From: Frankiales bacterium
GTDB taxonomy: Bacteria; Actinomycetota; Actinomycetes; Mycobacteriales; Jatrophihabitantaceae
Direction: 5' to 3'
Assembly: GCA_025963265.1 (NCBI GenBank)
Contig: JAOPUY010000497.1
Location: 1 to 10,626, forward strand
DNA: 10,626 nt
In this document: piece after piece, positions 1 to 5,990 of the stretch
Layout of the letters: each line of letters begins with the position of its first letter
How positions within the stretch are numbered: the stretch's first letter is position 1
Translations under genes and position numbers: made by a program
The notes under the pieces: generated by a model
Databases searched by the model: none
The model's input: only the letters and a program-made list of their open reading frames with translations
Told to the model about the DNA's origin: nothing

Positions 1-184
1 GCTGATGTTCAACCTGATCGAGTTTCGTGCCCGCGGCATTGGCCATCGCCTCCGCTTGAGACTTAGCCTGTCGCACGGCCTGCAGCCGGGCCTTCGCCAG
101 CAGGGCGCTGTCGTCCCCGATGGAGAAGGTGATTTGCTGAACGCGGACCGCGTCCCCGGCCGCCTTGGCCGCGGCGCCGATCAC
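1..184 (-). pseudogene. SIMPL (DUF541) domain remnant, 5'-truncated and running off the window
   Basis: The reverse strand stays open from a GTG at 184-182 to base 1, giving 61 residues. The sequence resembles the second half of the SIMPL/DUF541 domain: an AAKAAGDAVRV stretch, the ITFSIGD strand, then an Ala/Lys-rich helix with KSQAEAMANAAG and KLDQVEH. SIMPL proteins are usually about 200-240 residues, exported or periplasmic, and of poorly defined function. The N-terminal half should lie at roughly 185-550, but this frame has a stop at 229-227 and that DNA is occupied by the methyltransferase on the other strand. I saw no matching half in the other reverse frames. No Shine-Dalgarno or leaderless promoter fits the GTG. 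I infer a 5'-deleted gene whose C-terminal end lies left of the window. A short functional protein is possible but less likely. Confidence 0.6.
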
Positions 185-190
185 TAGGAT
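185..190 (+). promoter_or_regulatory. -10-like box TAGGAT before the methyltransferase
   Basis: TAGGAT fits the actinobacterial TANNNT -10 pattern. It ends 10 bases before the ATG at 201, which would place the transcript start about three or four bases upstream of the start codon. The box lies next to the break point of the SIMPL remnant. No good -35 hexamer is visible. Confidence 0.35.
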
Positions 191-200
191 CGAGCGAACA

Positions 201-980
201 ATGGACAGTTCCTCGACCAATCCCCGTCAGGCCGGTAACCGCGGCCGCGCCGAGTCCTTCGGCGCGAGCGCGCTCGACTATGACCGCATCCGGCCCAGCT
301 ACCCGTCGGCCCTCATCGACGAGCTGATGTCGACCGCGCCCGGACAGGTGCTCGACGTCGGCTGCGGCACCGGCAAGGCGGCCCGACTGCTGATCGAGCG
401 CGGCGCCGAGGTGCTCGGCGTCGAGGTCGATGACCGGATGGCCGAGGTGGCCCGCGGTCACGGGGTGCCGGTCGAGACCGCGGCGTTTGAGACCTGGGAT
501 GCCCAAGGCCGCCAATTCGACCTGCTGATCGCCGCGCAGGCCTGGCACTGGGTCGATCCGGTGGCCGGCCCGGTCAAGGCCGCGCAGGTGCTGCGCCGAC
601 CCGGGCGGCTGGCGTTGTTCTGGAGTTTCAACCAGTTCGAGCCGGCCACCATCGCCGCCTTCGACGCGGCCTACGCCGGATCTCGGATCGCGGCGGACTC
701 GGTGGTCCGGCGGGGTGGCCAGCTCACCTTGGTCGATCATCGGCGGGCGCTGGCCGACAGCGGGCTGTTCGGTTCGATCGAGCAGCGCCACTACGAATGG
801 CGACTGACCTACAGCCGCCAGCAATGGCTGGATCTCATTGCGACCCATAGCGATCATCTGACGTTGCCGCCGGCCGAGCTAGGCCCGCTGCTCGAGCGAG
901 TCGGGCAGGCGATCGACGGACTGGGGGGCGAGGTCCAGGCGCGTTACCGCACCGAGCTCCTGAGCGCCATCCCCGTCTAG
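201..980 (+). CDS. Class I SAM-dependent methyltransferase (Methyltransf_11/25-like)
   Basis: This is a 259-residue cytosolic protein with a single Rossmann-type methyltransferase domain. Motif I is VLDVGCGTG at residues 50-58, the glycine-rich loop that binds S-adenosylmethionine. The acidic residue at the end of strand 2 is probably E75, in VLGVEVDD. The FDLLIAAQAWHWVDP segment (106-120) corresponds to the post-II/motif IV region, followed by a VLRRPGRLALFW strand. The N-terminal signature SALDYDRIRPSYP is typical of small-molecule methyltransferases of this group. The acceptor substrate cannot be deduced. I chose ATG 201 because homology-like sequence begins soon after it and a -10-like box lies just upstream; a TTG at 165 in the same frame would add 12 residues but overlaps that box. 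The gene stands 69 bp upstream of the aldo/keto reductase and may have its own promoter. Confidence 0.88.
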   Translation: MDSSSTNPRQAGNRGRAESFGASALDYDRIRPSYPSALIDELMSTAPGQVLDVGCGTGKAARLLIERGAEVLGVEVDDRMAEVARGHGVPVETAAFETWDAQGRQFDLLIAAQAWHWVDPVAGPVKAAQVLRRPGRLALFWSFNQFEPATIAAFDAAYAGSRIAADSVVRRGGQLTLVDHRRALADSGLFGSIEQRHYEWRLTYSRQQWLDLIATHSDHLTLPPAELGPLLERVGQAIDGLGGEVQARYRTELLSAIPV

Positions 981-1036
981 CCCGACGACGCCGGGCGCTG
1001 AGCGAACGGGGTCTGTGCGGGCGTCTCGGAACGCGC

Positions 1037-1042
1037 TAGGTT
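1037..1042 (+). promoter_or_regulatory. -10 box TAGGTT placing the AKR start at the transcript start
   Basis: TAGGTT is followed by seven bases and then ATG 1050, so transcription should begin at or one base from the start codon. An imperfect -35 candidate, TGTGCG at 1014-1019, lies 17 bases upstream. The 69-bp gap after the methyltransferase holds nothing else that I recognise. Confidence 0.5.
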
Positions 1043-1049
1043 TCTCGAT

Positions 1050-2021
1050 ATGGAATACACCAATCTCGGACGCACCGGCCTGACCGTCAGCCGCATCTGC
1101 CTCGGCACGATGAACTTCGGTCCCTTCACCACCGAGCCGGACTCGCACGCGATCATGGACAGCGCCCATGAGGCGGGGATCAACTTCTTCGACACCGCCA
1201 ACGTCTACGGCCGCTCAGCCGGCCGCGGTCGGACCGAGGAGATCGTCGGCACCTGGTTCGCCCAAGGCGGCGGCCGCCGCGAGCGCACCGTGCTGGCCAC
1301 CAAGCTGTACAACCCGATGGGCGAGTGGCCGAACGAGTCCAAGCTGTCGGCGTTGCACATCCGCCAGGCCCTCGACGCCAGCCTGCGCCGGTTGCAGACC
1401 GACTACATCGATCTCTACCAGTTCCATCACATCGATCGCACCAGCAGCTGGGACGAGGTCTGGCAGGCCATCGAGGTCGCCGTCGCGCAGGGCAAGATCC
1501 TCTACACCGGCAGCAGCAACTTCGCCGGCTGGCACATCGCCCAGGCCCAGGCCGCGGCCGCTGATCGCCGCTACCTCGGGTTGGTCAGCGAGCAGTCCAT
1601 CTACAACCTGATGGAGCGCACGGTCGAGCTGGAGGTGCTGCCGGCCGCCCAGCATTACGGACTGGGCATCCTGCCCTGGTCTCCGCTCAACGGCGGCCTG
1701 CTCGGCGGCGCGGTTCGCAAGGAAGGCGACCGCACCCGCCGCACGGCGCCCAGCAGCCAGGCCGCGCTCGAGCGCAGCCGTCCGCAGATCGAGCAGTACG
1801 AGGCTTTGGCCGACGAGCTGAGCACCCCGCCCGGCGACTTGGCGCTGGCCTGGCTGCTCCACCAGCCGGCGGTCACCGCGCCGATTGTCGGCCCGCGGAT
1901 CAGCGAGCAGCTGGACTCGGCCATCCGAGCGGTCGACGTCACCCTGGATGACAAGGCGCTCAGCCGGCTCGACGAGATCTTCCCCGGCCACAAGACCGCG
2001 CCCGAGGATTACGCCTGGTAA
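1050..2021 (+). CDS. Aldo/keto reductase, NADPH-dependent
   Basis: This 323-residue protein has the length and landmarks of a monomeric (alpha/beta)8 aldo/keto reductase, which reduces aldehydes or ketones with NADPH. The catalytic tetrad is visible: D48 and Y53 in FFDTANVYG, K85 in VLATKLY, and H126 in DLYQFHH. Cofactor-pocket segments are also in place: GSSNFAGWH, the VSEQSIYNL strand, LPWSPLNGG, and near the C-terminus PIVGPRISEQLDSA. The N-terminus, YTNLGRTGLTVSRICLGTM, is the classic family start. The C-terminal sequence resembles a group of actinobacterial AKRs annotated only as aldo/keto reductase, so the substrate is unknown. ATG 1050 follows a -10 box directly, implying a leaderless mRNA. 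The gene converges on the acyl-CoA synthetase with 32 bp between the stop codons. Confidence 0.93.
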   Translation: MEYTNLGRTGLTVSRICLGTMNFGPFTTEPDSHAIMDSAHEAGINFFDTANVYGRSAGRGRTEEIVGTWFAQGGGRRERTVLATKLYNPMGEWPNESKLSALHIRQALDASLRRLQTDYIDLYQFHHIDRTSSWDEVWQAIEVAVAQGKILYTGSSNFAGWHIAQAQAAAADRRYLGLVSEQSIYNLMERTVELEVLPAAQHYGLGILPWSPLNGGLLGGAVRKEGDRTRRTAPSSQAALERSRPQIEQYEALADELSTPPGDLALAWLLHQPAVTAPIVGPRISEQLDSAIRAVDVTLDDKALSRLDEIFPGHKTAPEDYAW

Positions 2022-2024
2022 TCG

Positions 2025-2072
2025 GCGCGGATCGCAACTAGCGCGGGTCGGAACTAGTGCGGGTCGAACTCG
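2025..2072. repeat. Three tandem 16-bp imperfect direct repeats between convergent genes
   Basis: Unit 1 (2025-2040), unit 2 (2041-2056, GCGCGGGTCGGAACTA) and unit 3 (about 2057-2072) follow each other without gaps. Units 1 and 2 differ at two positions. Unit 3 carries one substitution and a one-base deletion near its end. The array fills the gap between the AKR and acyl-CoA synthetase stop codons and also encodes the last residues (DEFDPH) and the TAG stop of the synthetase. No terminator-like stem is seen here. Confidence 0.65.
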
Positions 2073-3559
2073 TCTCGCACCCGCCGACGCAGCAGCTTGC
2101 CGCTGGGCAGGCGAGGCAGTTCCTCGACGAAGGCGACCTCCCGCGGGCATTTGAACTTGGCCAGCTGCTGCTGGCAGTGGGCGATGAGCTCGGCGCCGAG
2201 GTCGGGTCCCGGGGTGGCGCCCGGCTCGGCCTGGACGACGGCCACGACTCGTTGCCCCATCTCCTCGTCGCGGACGCCGATGACGGCGGCGTCGTACACG
2301 GCTGGATGCAACGTGAGGGCGTTCTCGACCTCTTGGGGGTAGATGTTGACGCCGCCGGAGATGATCAGGTCCACCCGGCGGTCAGACAGGTAGAGGTAAC
2401 CGTCGGGCTCGACATGCCCGACGTCGCCCAGCGTGCTCCAACCCCGGTCGTTGAACGCGGTGGCCGTCTTCTCCTTGTCGTTGTGATAGGCGAATTCGCC
2501 GGTGCCCTCGAACCAGATCGTGCCGATCTCACCGGGCGGAAGCTCGCGCCCCTCGTCGTCGAGGATGTGCGTGGTGCCGAACATCGCCCGGCCGACGGAG
2601 CCCGGATGCGCGAGCCAATCCGTCGAGTCGATCGCGAAGTACCCGTTGCCCTCGGTGCCCGCGTAGTACTCCCACACGATCGGGCCGAACCAGTCGATGA
2701 TCGCCCGCTTCACGTCGATCGGGCAGGGCGCGGCGGCGTGGATGACGTACTTCAGGCTGCTCAGGTCGAAGCGGTTGCGCTCTTCTGGCGTGAGCCGCAG
2801 CAGCCGGGTCATCATGGTCGGCACGAACTGCACGTGGGTGACCCGATGCCGTTCGATCAACTCCAGGACGGTGAGCGCGTCGAAGCGCTCCATCACGACC
2901 GTGGTGCCGCCGACTCGCTGGGTCGCCGTGGACCAGCCCAGCGGCGCCGCGTGATAGAGCGGCCCGGTCGAGAGGTAGACGCTGTCGGAGTTGAGGCCGT
3001 AGAGCCCGCGCATGAGCTGGTCGATCGCGCCGGTCGTGCCGACCGGCGTGCGTACTGGCGGCCGCAGCACGCCCTTGGGCCGACCCGTGGTGCCGGAGGA
3101 GTAGAACATGGCAAAGCCTTCCCAGGATTGGGGAAGCTTCGTCGTGTCGACTGGGCTCGGGAGTTCGGGCAGTGAACCGTCGGGGGCCAGGATCACGGTG
3201 TGCAGGCCGGGCACGGCGGCTGAGATGGTGGCCGCCAACTCGGCGTGGGCGTGCGAGGCCAGCAGCACCCGCGCGTCGCAGTCGCCGACCACGTAGCTGG
3301 CCTCGTCGGCCGTCAAATGCCAGTTGACCGGCGTGTAGTACAGGCCGGTCCGCTGGGCGGCCCAGACGATCGGGAACAGCGCGGCCTCGTTGCCGAACAA
3401 CACGGCGATGTGATCGCCGAAGGACAGCCCGTCGGCGGCGAGCAGGGCCACCGCTTGGTCGATCTGGCCCTGCAGCGTCGCGAAATCCAGACGGCCGCCC
3501 GCTCCCATGATCAACGCGTCCTTGTCTCGCGCGGCTGGACTGCCCAACGGCTCAGACAT
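2054..3559 (-). CDS. Acyl-CoA synthetase (FadD-like AMP-dependent ligase)
   Basis: This 501-residue ANL-superfamily enzyme activates a carboxylic acid to its acyl-AMP and then to the CoA thioester. The adenylation motifs appear in order: P-loop YSSGTTGRPKG (153-163), the A5 motif EYYAGTEG (297-304), STLGDVGHVEPDGYLYLSDR with D379 for ribose contact, the hinge and A8 segment RRVDLIISGGVNIYPQEVE, and the A10 catalytic lysine K488 in PSGKLLRR. The family is clear, but chain length or aromatic/steroid specificity is not. The ATG at 3559 is favoured over an upstream in-frame start at 3607 because GGAGGT lies six bases before it and residues before it show no family similarity. It diverges from the SDR at 3624 across a palindromic promoter region, suggesting shared control. 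The C-terminus is formed by a 16-bp tandem repeat. Confidence 0.93.
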   Translation of the reverse strand: MSEPLGSPAARDKDALIMGAGGRLDFATLQGQIDQAVALLAADGLSFGDHIAVLFGNEAALFPIVWAAQRTGLYYTPVNWHLTADEASYVVGDCDARVLLASHAHAELAATISAAVPGLHTVILAPDGSLPELPSPVDTTKLPQSWEGFAMFYSSGTTGRPKGVLRPPVRTPVGTTGAIDQLMRGLYGLNSDSVYLSTGPLYHAAPLGWSTATQRVGGTTVVMERFDALTVLELIERHRVTHVQFVPTMMTRLLRLTPEERNRFDLSSLKYVIHAAAPCPIDVKRAIIDWFGPIVWEYYAGTEGNGYFAIDSTDWLAHPGSVGRAMFGTTHILDDEGRELPPGEIGTIWFEGTGEFAYHNDKEKTATAFNDRGWSTLGDVGHVEPDGYLYLSDRRVDLIISGGVNIYPQEVENALTLHPAVYDAAVIGVRDEEMGQRVVAVVQAEPGATPGPDLGAELIAHCQQQLAKFKCPREVAFVEELPRLPSGKLLRRRVRDEFDPH

Positions 3560-3565
3560 TCGTGC

Positions 3566-3571
3566 ACCTCC
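3566..3571 (-). promoter_or_regulatory. Shine-Dalgarno GGAGGT of the acyl-CoA synthetase
   Basis: Read on the reverse strand, GGAGGT lies six bases before the ATG at 3559. It fixes that start over the upstream in-frame one at 3607. It is the strongest Shine-Dalgarno site in the window. Confidence 0.75.
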
Positions 3572-3594
3572 ACGGCCGGAATCTCGTCTCGGAC

Positions 3595-3600
3595 ACTGTA
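3595..3600 (-). promoter_or_regulatory. -10 box TACAGT for the acyl-CoA synthetase
   Basis: On the reverse strand TACAGT matches TANNNT. Transcription would begin near 3588, leaving a leader of about 29 bases that includes the GGAGGT ribosome site. The box overlaps the left arm of the inverted repeat. Confidence 0.45.
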
Positions 3601-3611
3601 AGCGCACGCGC

Positions 3612-3617
3612 TAGTGT
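3612..3617 (+). promoter_or_regulatory. -10 box TAGTGT for the SDR, leaderless
   Basis: TAGTGT ends six bases before ATG 3624, so the transcript should begin at the start codon. No Shine-Dalgarno precedes the ATG. The box lies in the right arm of the inverted repeat, back to back with the reverse-strand -10 box 11 bp away. Confidence 0.5.
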
Positions 3618-3623
3618 CAGCCG

Positions 3624-4370
3624 ATGGGCATCTTCGACGAACGGGTCGTGGTCATCACCGGCGCCGCCCGCGGCCTTGGCCGCGATTACGCGCGTTACTT
3701 CGCGCAGGACGGCGCCTCGGTGGTCCTGGCCGATGTCAAGGACACCGCGGCCGCCGCCGCGGAGGTCGCGGCGGCCAGCCCCAGCGGCGCTCACTGCCGG
3801 GGCCTGGCCGTCGATGTGACTTCGCGCGCCAGCGTCGAGGCGATGGCCCGCCAGGTGCGCGAGGAGTTCGGACGTCTCGATGTGCTCATCAACAACGCCG
3901 GGCTGTGGCGGGGACTGGCCGACGCCAAGTTGCTGAACTGCCCGGACGAGATCTGGGACGCGGCCTGGGGGGTCAACGTCACCGGCTCGTTGCGCTGCTT
4001 TCAGGCGGCGGTGCCGCTGATGGCCGAGCGGGGGTGGGGCCGAATCGTCAACATCTCCTCGATGGCCTCGCGCTCGGGCTCAGACGCCTACGGGCTGACG
4101 AAAAGCACGGTCGAGAACATGACCCGCGGCATGGCCAAGGAGGCTGGCCCCTTCGGCGTCACGGTGAACTGCATCGCGCCCGGGATCTCCGCGTTCGAAG
4201 CGGCCGGCAGCCAGTTGGCCAACGCCGACGCGGTGGTCGCCGGCAATGTCATCAAGCGGTTCGGGACGAGCCGCGACCTGTACGCCGCCATGACCTACCT
4301 GTGCCAGCCCAGCGGCGACTGGGTCACCGGCCAGGTGCTGCGGGTGGACGGCGGCGCCGGGCTGGCCTGA
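3624..4370 (+). CDS. Short-chain dehydrogenase/reductase (classical SDR)
   Basis: The protein has 248 residues, normal for a classical SDR, and should oxidise or reduce an alcohol/ketone with NAD(P)(H). Cofactor loop TGAARGLG spans 12-19. D37 at the end of strand 2 (LADVKD) favours NAD(H). D64-V65 contacts the adenine, and NNAG is at 90-93. The active site has N118 (WGVNVTG), S146 (NISSM), Y156 and K160 in the YxxxK motif. The gap between S146 and Y156 is 10 residues rather than the usual 13, so the substrate loop is shortened. The end, WVTGQVLRVDGG, is typical. It is the divergent partner of the acyl-CoA synthetase, which suggests that the product of one enters a route served by the other. 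The substrate is unknown. Confidence 0.92.
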   Translation: MGIFDERVVVITGAARGLGRDYARYFAQDGASVVLADVKDTAAAAAEVAAASPSGAHCRGLAVDVTSRASVEAMARQVREEFGRLDVLINNAGLWRGLADAKLLNCPDEIWDAAWGVNVTGSLRCFQAAVPLMAERGWGRIVNISSMASRSGSDAYGLTKSTVENMTRGMAKEAGPFGVTVNCIAPGISAFEAAGSQLANADAVVAGNVIKRFGTSRDLYAAMTYLCQPSGDWVTGQVLRVDGGAGLA

Positions 4371-4400
4371 CCGCCCCGAGCAACCGGTCGGGCCCGGCGC

Positions 4401-4406
4401 CAAGAT
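4401..4406 (+). promoter_or_regulatory. Weak -10-like box CAAGAT before the ketopantoate-reductase-family gene
   Basis: CAAGAT differs from TANNNT at the first base and ends six bases before ATG 4413, the same spacing as other first genes here. The gap from the preceding SDR stop is 42 bp and has no Shine-Dalgarno. Read-through from the SDR is an alternative. Confidence 0.25.
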
Positions 4407-4412
4407 GGATCT

Positions 4413-5441
4413 ATGCGATATGTGGTGGTGGGAGCCGGCGGTATCGGCGGGGTCATCGGCGGTCGGCTGGCTGAGACCGGACACGAGGTGGTGCTGGTCG
4501 CCCGGGGCCGGCACGCGGAGGTGCTGCGCCGCGACGGGCTCCGGCTCGCGTTGCCCGAGCGGGTGGTCCAGCTAAAGATTCCAACCGTCGAGCGAGTGGC
4601 CGAGCTGAGCTTGCAGCCGCAGGACGCGCTGGTGCTCTCGGTCAAGTCGCAGCAGACCGCCGAGCTGCTGGGCGAGCTCGCCGCCCAACCGGTGGGCGAT
4701 CGGCCGGCCGGGCAGTCGCTGCCGCTGTTCTGCTTCCAGAACGGCGTGAGCAACGAGCTGGACGCGCTGCGCTACTTCGGTCAGGTGCACGGCGTGTGCG
4801 TCAGCATGCCGACCACCTACCTCGAGCCGGGCCGGGTCGAGGGCCAGGGTTCGCCGATCAGCGGAATTCTCGAGCTTGGCCTGGCCCTGGGCGGTTCCGA
4901 TGAGGCGGACGCCGTCATGGCCGCCGACCTCAACGCCAGCGGTTTCCTGGCCACCGTCCGGGAGGACGTGATGGCCTGGAAGCGCGCCAAGCTGCTCAGG
5001 AATCTGGGCAACGCCCTCGAGGCGCTTTTTGGCCGCGCCCTGAGCGAAAACGAGCTCGAGGCCGTCCGGCAACTGTCGATCGCGGCCAAGCAGGAGGGCG
5101 AGGCTTGCTATCGCGCGGCCGGGCTCAGCGTGATCGACGGCCAGCGTTGGCGAGAGCACCAATCCGGCAAGCTGAGCGTCAAAGCGGTGGAAGGGCGCGA
5201 GCGCGGCGGCGGGTCGACCTGGCAGAGCGTGGTGCGCGGCCAGGGGTCGGTCGAGACCGACTTCCTCAACGGCGAGATAGCTCGGCTCGGCCGGCTACAC
5301 GGCGTGCCGACTCCGGTCAACGTGGAATTGCAGCATCGGATGTGGCACCTGGTCGGCGAGGCGGCCGAGGCGGGCGAGGTCGGCGAGGCGGGCGCAGAGC
5401 TTCCGTCCGAGGTCTTGGCCGGGCTCGGTCAGGGTCGGTAA
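4413..5441 (+). CDS. Ketopantoate reductase (ApbA/PanE) family oxidoreductase
   Basis: This 342-residue protein has the two-domain PanE/ApbA layout. The N-terminal Rossmann fold starts with VVVGAGGIGG (GAGGIG at 7-12), K78 lies in LSVKSQ and N110 in CFQNG. The C-terminal helical domain has KRAKLLRNLGNAL (190-202) with the family lysine and asparagine, and GSVETDFLNGEI with E281 and N286, followed by HGVPTPVN. These match residues that in PanE bind NADPH and ketopantoate. True PanE is nearer 300 residues, and the extra length lies in the middle and in a Gly/Glu/Ala-rich tail (315-330) made by a short DNA repeat. No pantothenate gene is nearby, so another 2-keto or beta-hydroxy acid substrate is equally possible. 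The gene follows the SDR by 42 bp, and its last 13 bp overlap the convergent globin gene. Confidence 0.82.
   Translation: MRYVVVGAGGIGGVIGGRLAETGHEVVLVARGRHAEVLRRDGLRLALPERVVQLKIPTVERVAELSLQPQDALVLSVKSQQTAELLGELAAQPVGDRPAGQSLPLFCFQNGVSNELDALRYFGQVHGVCVSMPTTYLEPGRVEGQGSPISGILELGLALGGSDEADAVMAADLNASGFLATVREDVMAWKRAKLLRNLGNALEALFGRALSENELEAVRQLSIAAKQEGEACYRAAGLSVIDGQRWREHQSGKLSVKAVEGRERGGGSTWQSVVRGQGSVETDFLNGEIARLGRLHGVPTPVNVELQHRMWHLVGEAAEAGEVGEAGAELPSEVLAGLGQGR
5352..5391 (+). repeat. Short in-gene direct repeat encoding the Glu/Ala/Gly tail
   Basis: A 13-base unit (GTCGGCGAGGCGG) occurs at 5352-5364 and again at 5379-5391, a 27-base period. It encodes VGEAAEAGE followed by VGEAGAE near the C-terminus of the ketopantoate-reductase-family protein. 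Slippage expansion of a GC-rich stretch is the simplest explanation. Confidence 0.6.
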
Positions 5442-5902
5442 GGCGGCGCGACGCCCCAGCCCCACCGGGGAACCGGCGCGTGCGGCGCCGGCTCGGCATC
5501 CGGCTGCGAGTTCGCCATCGCTAACCGGGTTCCCCACTCCAGGTAACCGATCAGCGCCGCGCGGAATTCTGGGTCGGCCGGCAGCTCGGCGTCATCGGCG
5601 GCCTGGCTCATGGTCGTGGCGAAGCGCAGCCGCTGCTCGGCGGTGATGCCCAGACCGCGGTGGTGGGCCAACATCCGCTCGTAGCCGCCAAGGGTGTCGG
5701 TGTAGTCGGCTGGGCCGCCGAACACCTCGAGCCACCACAGGCTGACGTGGTCGCGGTGCTCCCGGCTGACCCCGCCGGGGAAGAACCCGCGCAGTAGCTC
5801 GTCGGCCTCGACGCGGTCGTAGAAGGCCTCGATCAGCCGCGCTATGGCCGGGGCCCCGCCGGCCCATTCGGCCAGTGTCGGTGTGTCCTCAGCCTCGGCC
5901 AT
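5429..5902 (-). CDS. Group II truncated haemoglobin (trHbO-like)
   Basis: A 157-residue protein with a 2-on-2 globin core at about 8-133 and a short extension. Visible landmarks are Tyr B10 (Y28, in AFYDRV), an aromatic pair at CD1 (F40-F41), the group II segment VFGGPADYTD (60-69), and proximal His F8, most likely H81 in MLAHHRGLGI. By alignment from memory to mycobacterial trHbO, the usual Trp at G8 is Phe here (F94). The C-terminal tail, HAPVPRWGWGVAPPY, is rich in Pro and Trp and lies outside the globin fold. Such proteins bind O2 or NO in the cytosol; the exact role is not set by sequence. The ATG at 5902 has GGGAGG four bases upstream. The stop overlaps the end of the convergent upstream neighbour by 13 bp. 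Confidence 0.9.
   Translation of the reverse strand: MAEAEDTPTLAEWAGGAPAIARLIEAFYDRVEADELLRGFFPGGVSREHRDHVSLWWLEVFGGPADYTDTLGGYERMLAHHRGLGITAEQRLRFATTMSQAADDAELPADPEFRAALIGYLEWGTRLAMANSQPDAEPAPHAPVPRWGWGVAPPYRP
5473..5491. terminator. GC-rich stem-loop downstream of the ketopantoate-reductase-family gene
   Basis: CCGGCGC (5473-5479) pairs exactly with GCGCCGG (5485-5491) around a five-base loop. It begins 32 bp after the stop at 5441 and lies within the 3' end of the globin gene. There is no T-tract, so it would be an atypical terminator, and GC-rich coding DNA can give such stems by chance. Confidence 0.25.
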
Positions 5903-5916
5903 GATGCCTCCCGGGC

Positions 5917-5922
5917 ACGCTA
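5917..5922 (-). promoter_or_regulatory. -10-like box TAGCGT for the globin gene
   Basis: TAGCGT on the reverse strand ends 14 bases before the ATG at 5902, giving a leader of about eight bases that just holds part of the GGGAGG site (5912-5907). The very short leader makes the promoter call uncertain. Confidence 0.35.
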
Positions 5923-5940
5923 GCGGTGGATTGACAGTCT

Positions 5941-5959
5941 GGCAGCCACTCAGGCTGCC
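5941..5959. promoter_or_regulatory. Perfect 7-bp inverted repeat between globin and SRPBCC genes
   Basis: GGCAGCC (5941-5947) and GGCTGCC (5953-5959) are exact reverse complements around ACTCA. The repeat lies in the 88-bp divergent gap, 20 bp upstream of the SRPBCC -10 box and 19 bp upstream of the globin -10 box. It overlaps or borders the -35 regions of both, as expected for an operator. A stem-loop without regulatory role is the alternative. Confidence 0.4.
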
Positions 5960-5978
5960 GTCGTGGGCGCCTCGGCCG

Positions 5979-5984
5979 TAGAGT
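5979..5984 (+). promoter_or_regulatory. -10 box TAGAGT for the SRPBCC gene, leaderless
   Basis: TAGAGT is followed by six bases and ATG 5991, with no Shine-Dalgarno before the start. The transcript should begin at the ATG. A TTGACA at 5931-5936 is too far upstream to serve as its -35. Confidence 0.5.
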
Positions 5985-5990
5985 CAGCCC

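Larger units (their letters stand above)
3592..3618. promoter_or_regulatory. Inverted repeat in the divergent acyl-CoA synthetase/SDR promoter, likely operator
   Basis: Outer arms GACACT (3592-3597) and AGTGTC (3613-3618) are exact reverse complements. Inner arms AGCGC (3601-3605) and GCGCT (3608-3612) are also exact, with a two-base centre. Only a three-base insert (GTA, 3598-3600) on the left side breaks full symmetry. The element covers both proposed -10 boxes, so a bound regulator would block both divergent transcripts. A TetR- or GntR-type repressor is the usual kind of protein at such sites, but none is encoded in the window. Confidence 0.55.

Noticed and set aside
63..857. Long reverse-strand open frame (264 codons) opposite the methyltransferase
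   Set aside because: Arg/Gly/Asp-rich translation with no recognisable motif; it mirrors the codon-position bias of the forward gene, which has clear SAM-binding motifs.
1215..2150. Reverse-strand open frame of 311 codons opposite the AKR
   Set aside because: Low-complexity Ala/Arg/Gly/Leu translation with no fold signature; the forward AKR is unambiguous and this frame also crosses the convergent stop region.
2057..3175. Forward open frame of 372 codons opposite the acyl-CoA synthetase
   Set aside because: No motif, Arg/Asp/Val-rich shadow; the reverse strand contains all adenylation motifs in order.
3560..3607. Upstream in-frame start for the acyl-CoA synthetase
   Set aside because: It would place the start inside the promoter palindrome and ignore the GGAGGT site correctly spaced from 3559.
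3592..3618. Assignment of the palindrome as a KstR-type steroid regulon operator
   Set aside because: The AAC/GTT core expected for KstR and the GCAA/TTGC arms of KstR2 are absent.
5931..5936. TTGACA as -35 of the SRPBCC promoter
   Set aside because: It is 42 bp upstream of the TAGAGT box rather than about 17, and has no fitting -10 at the right distance.
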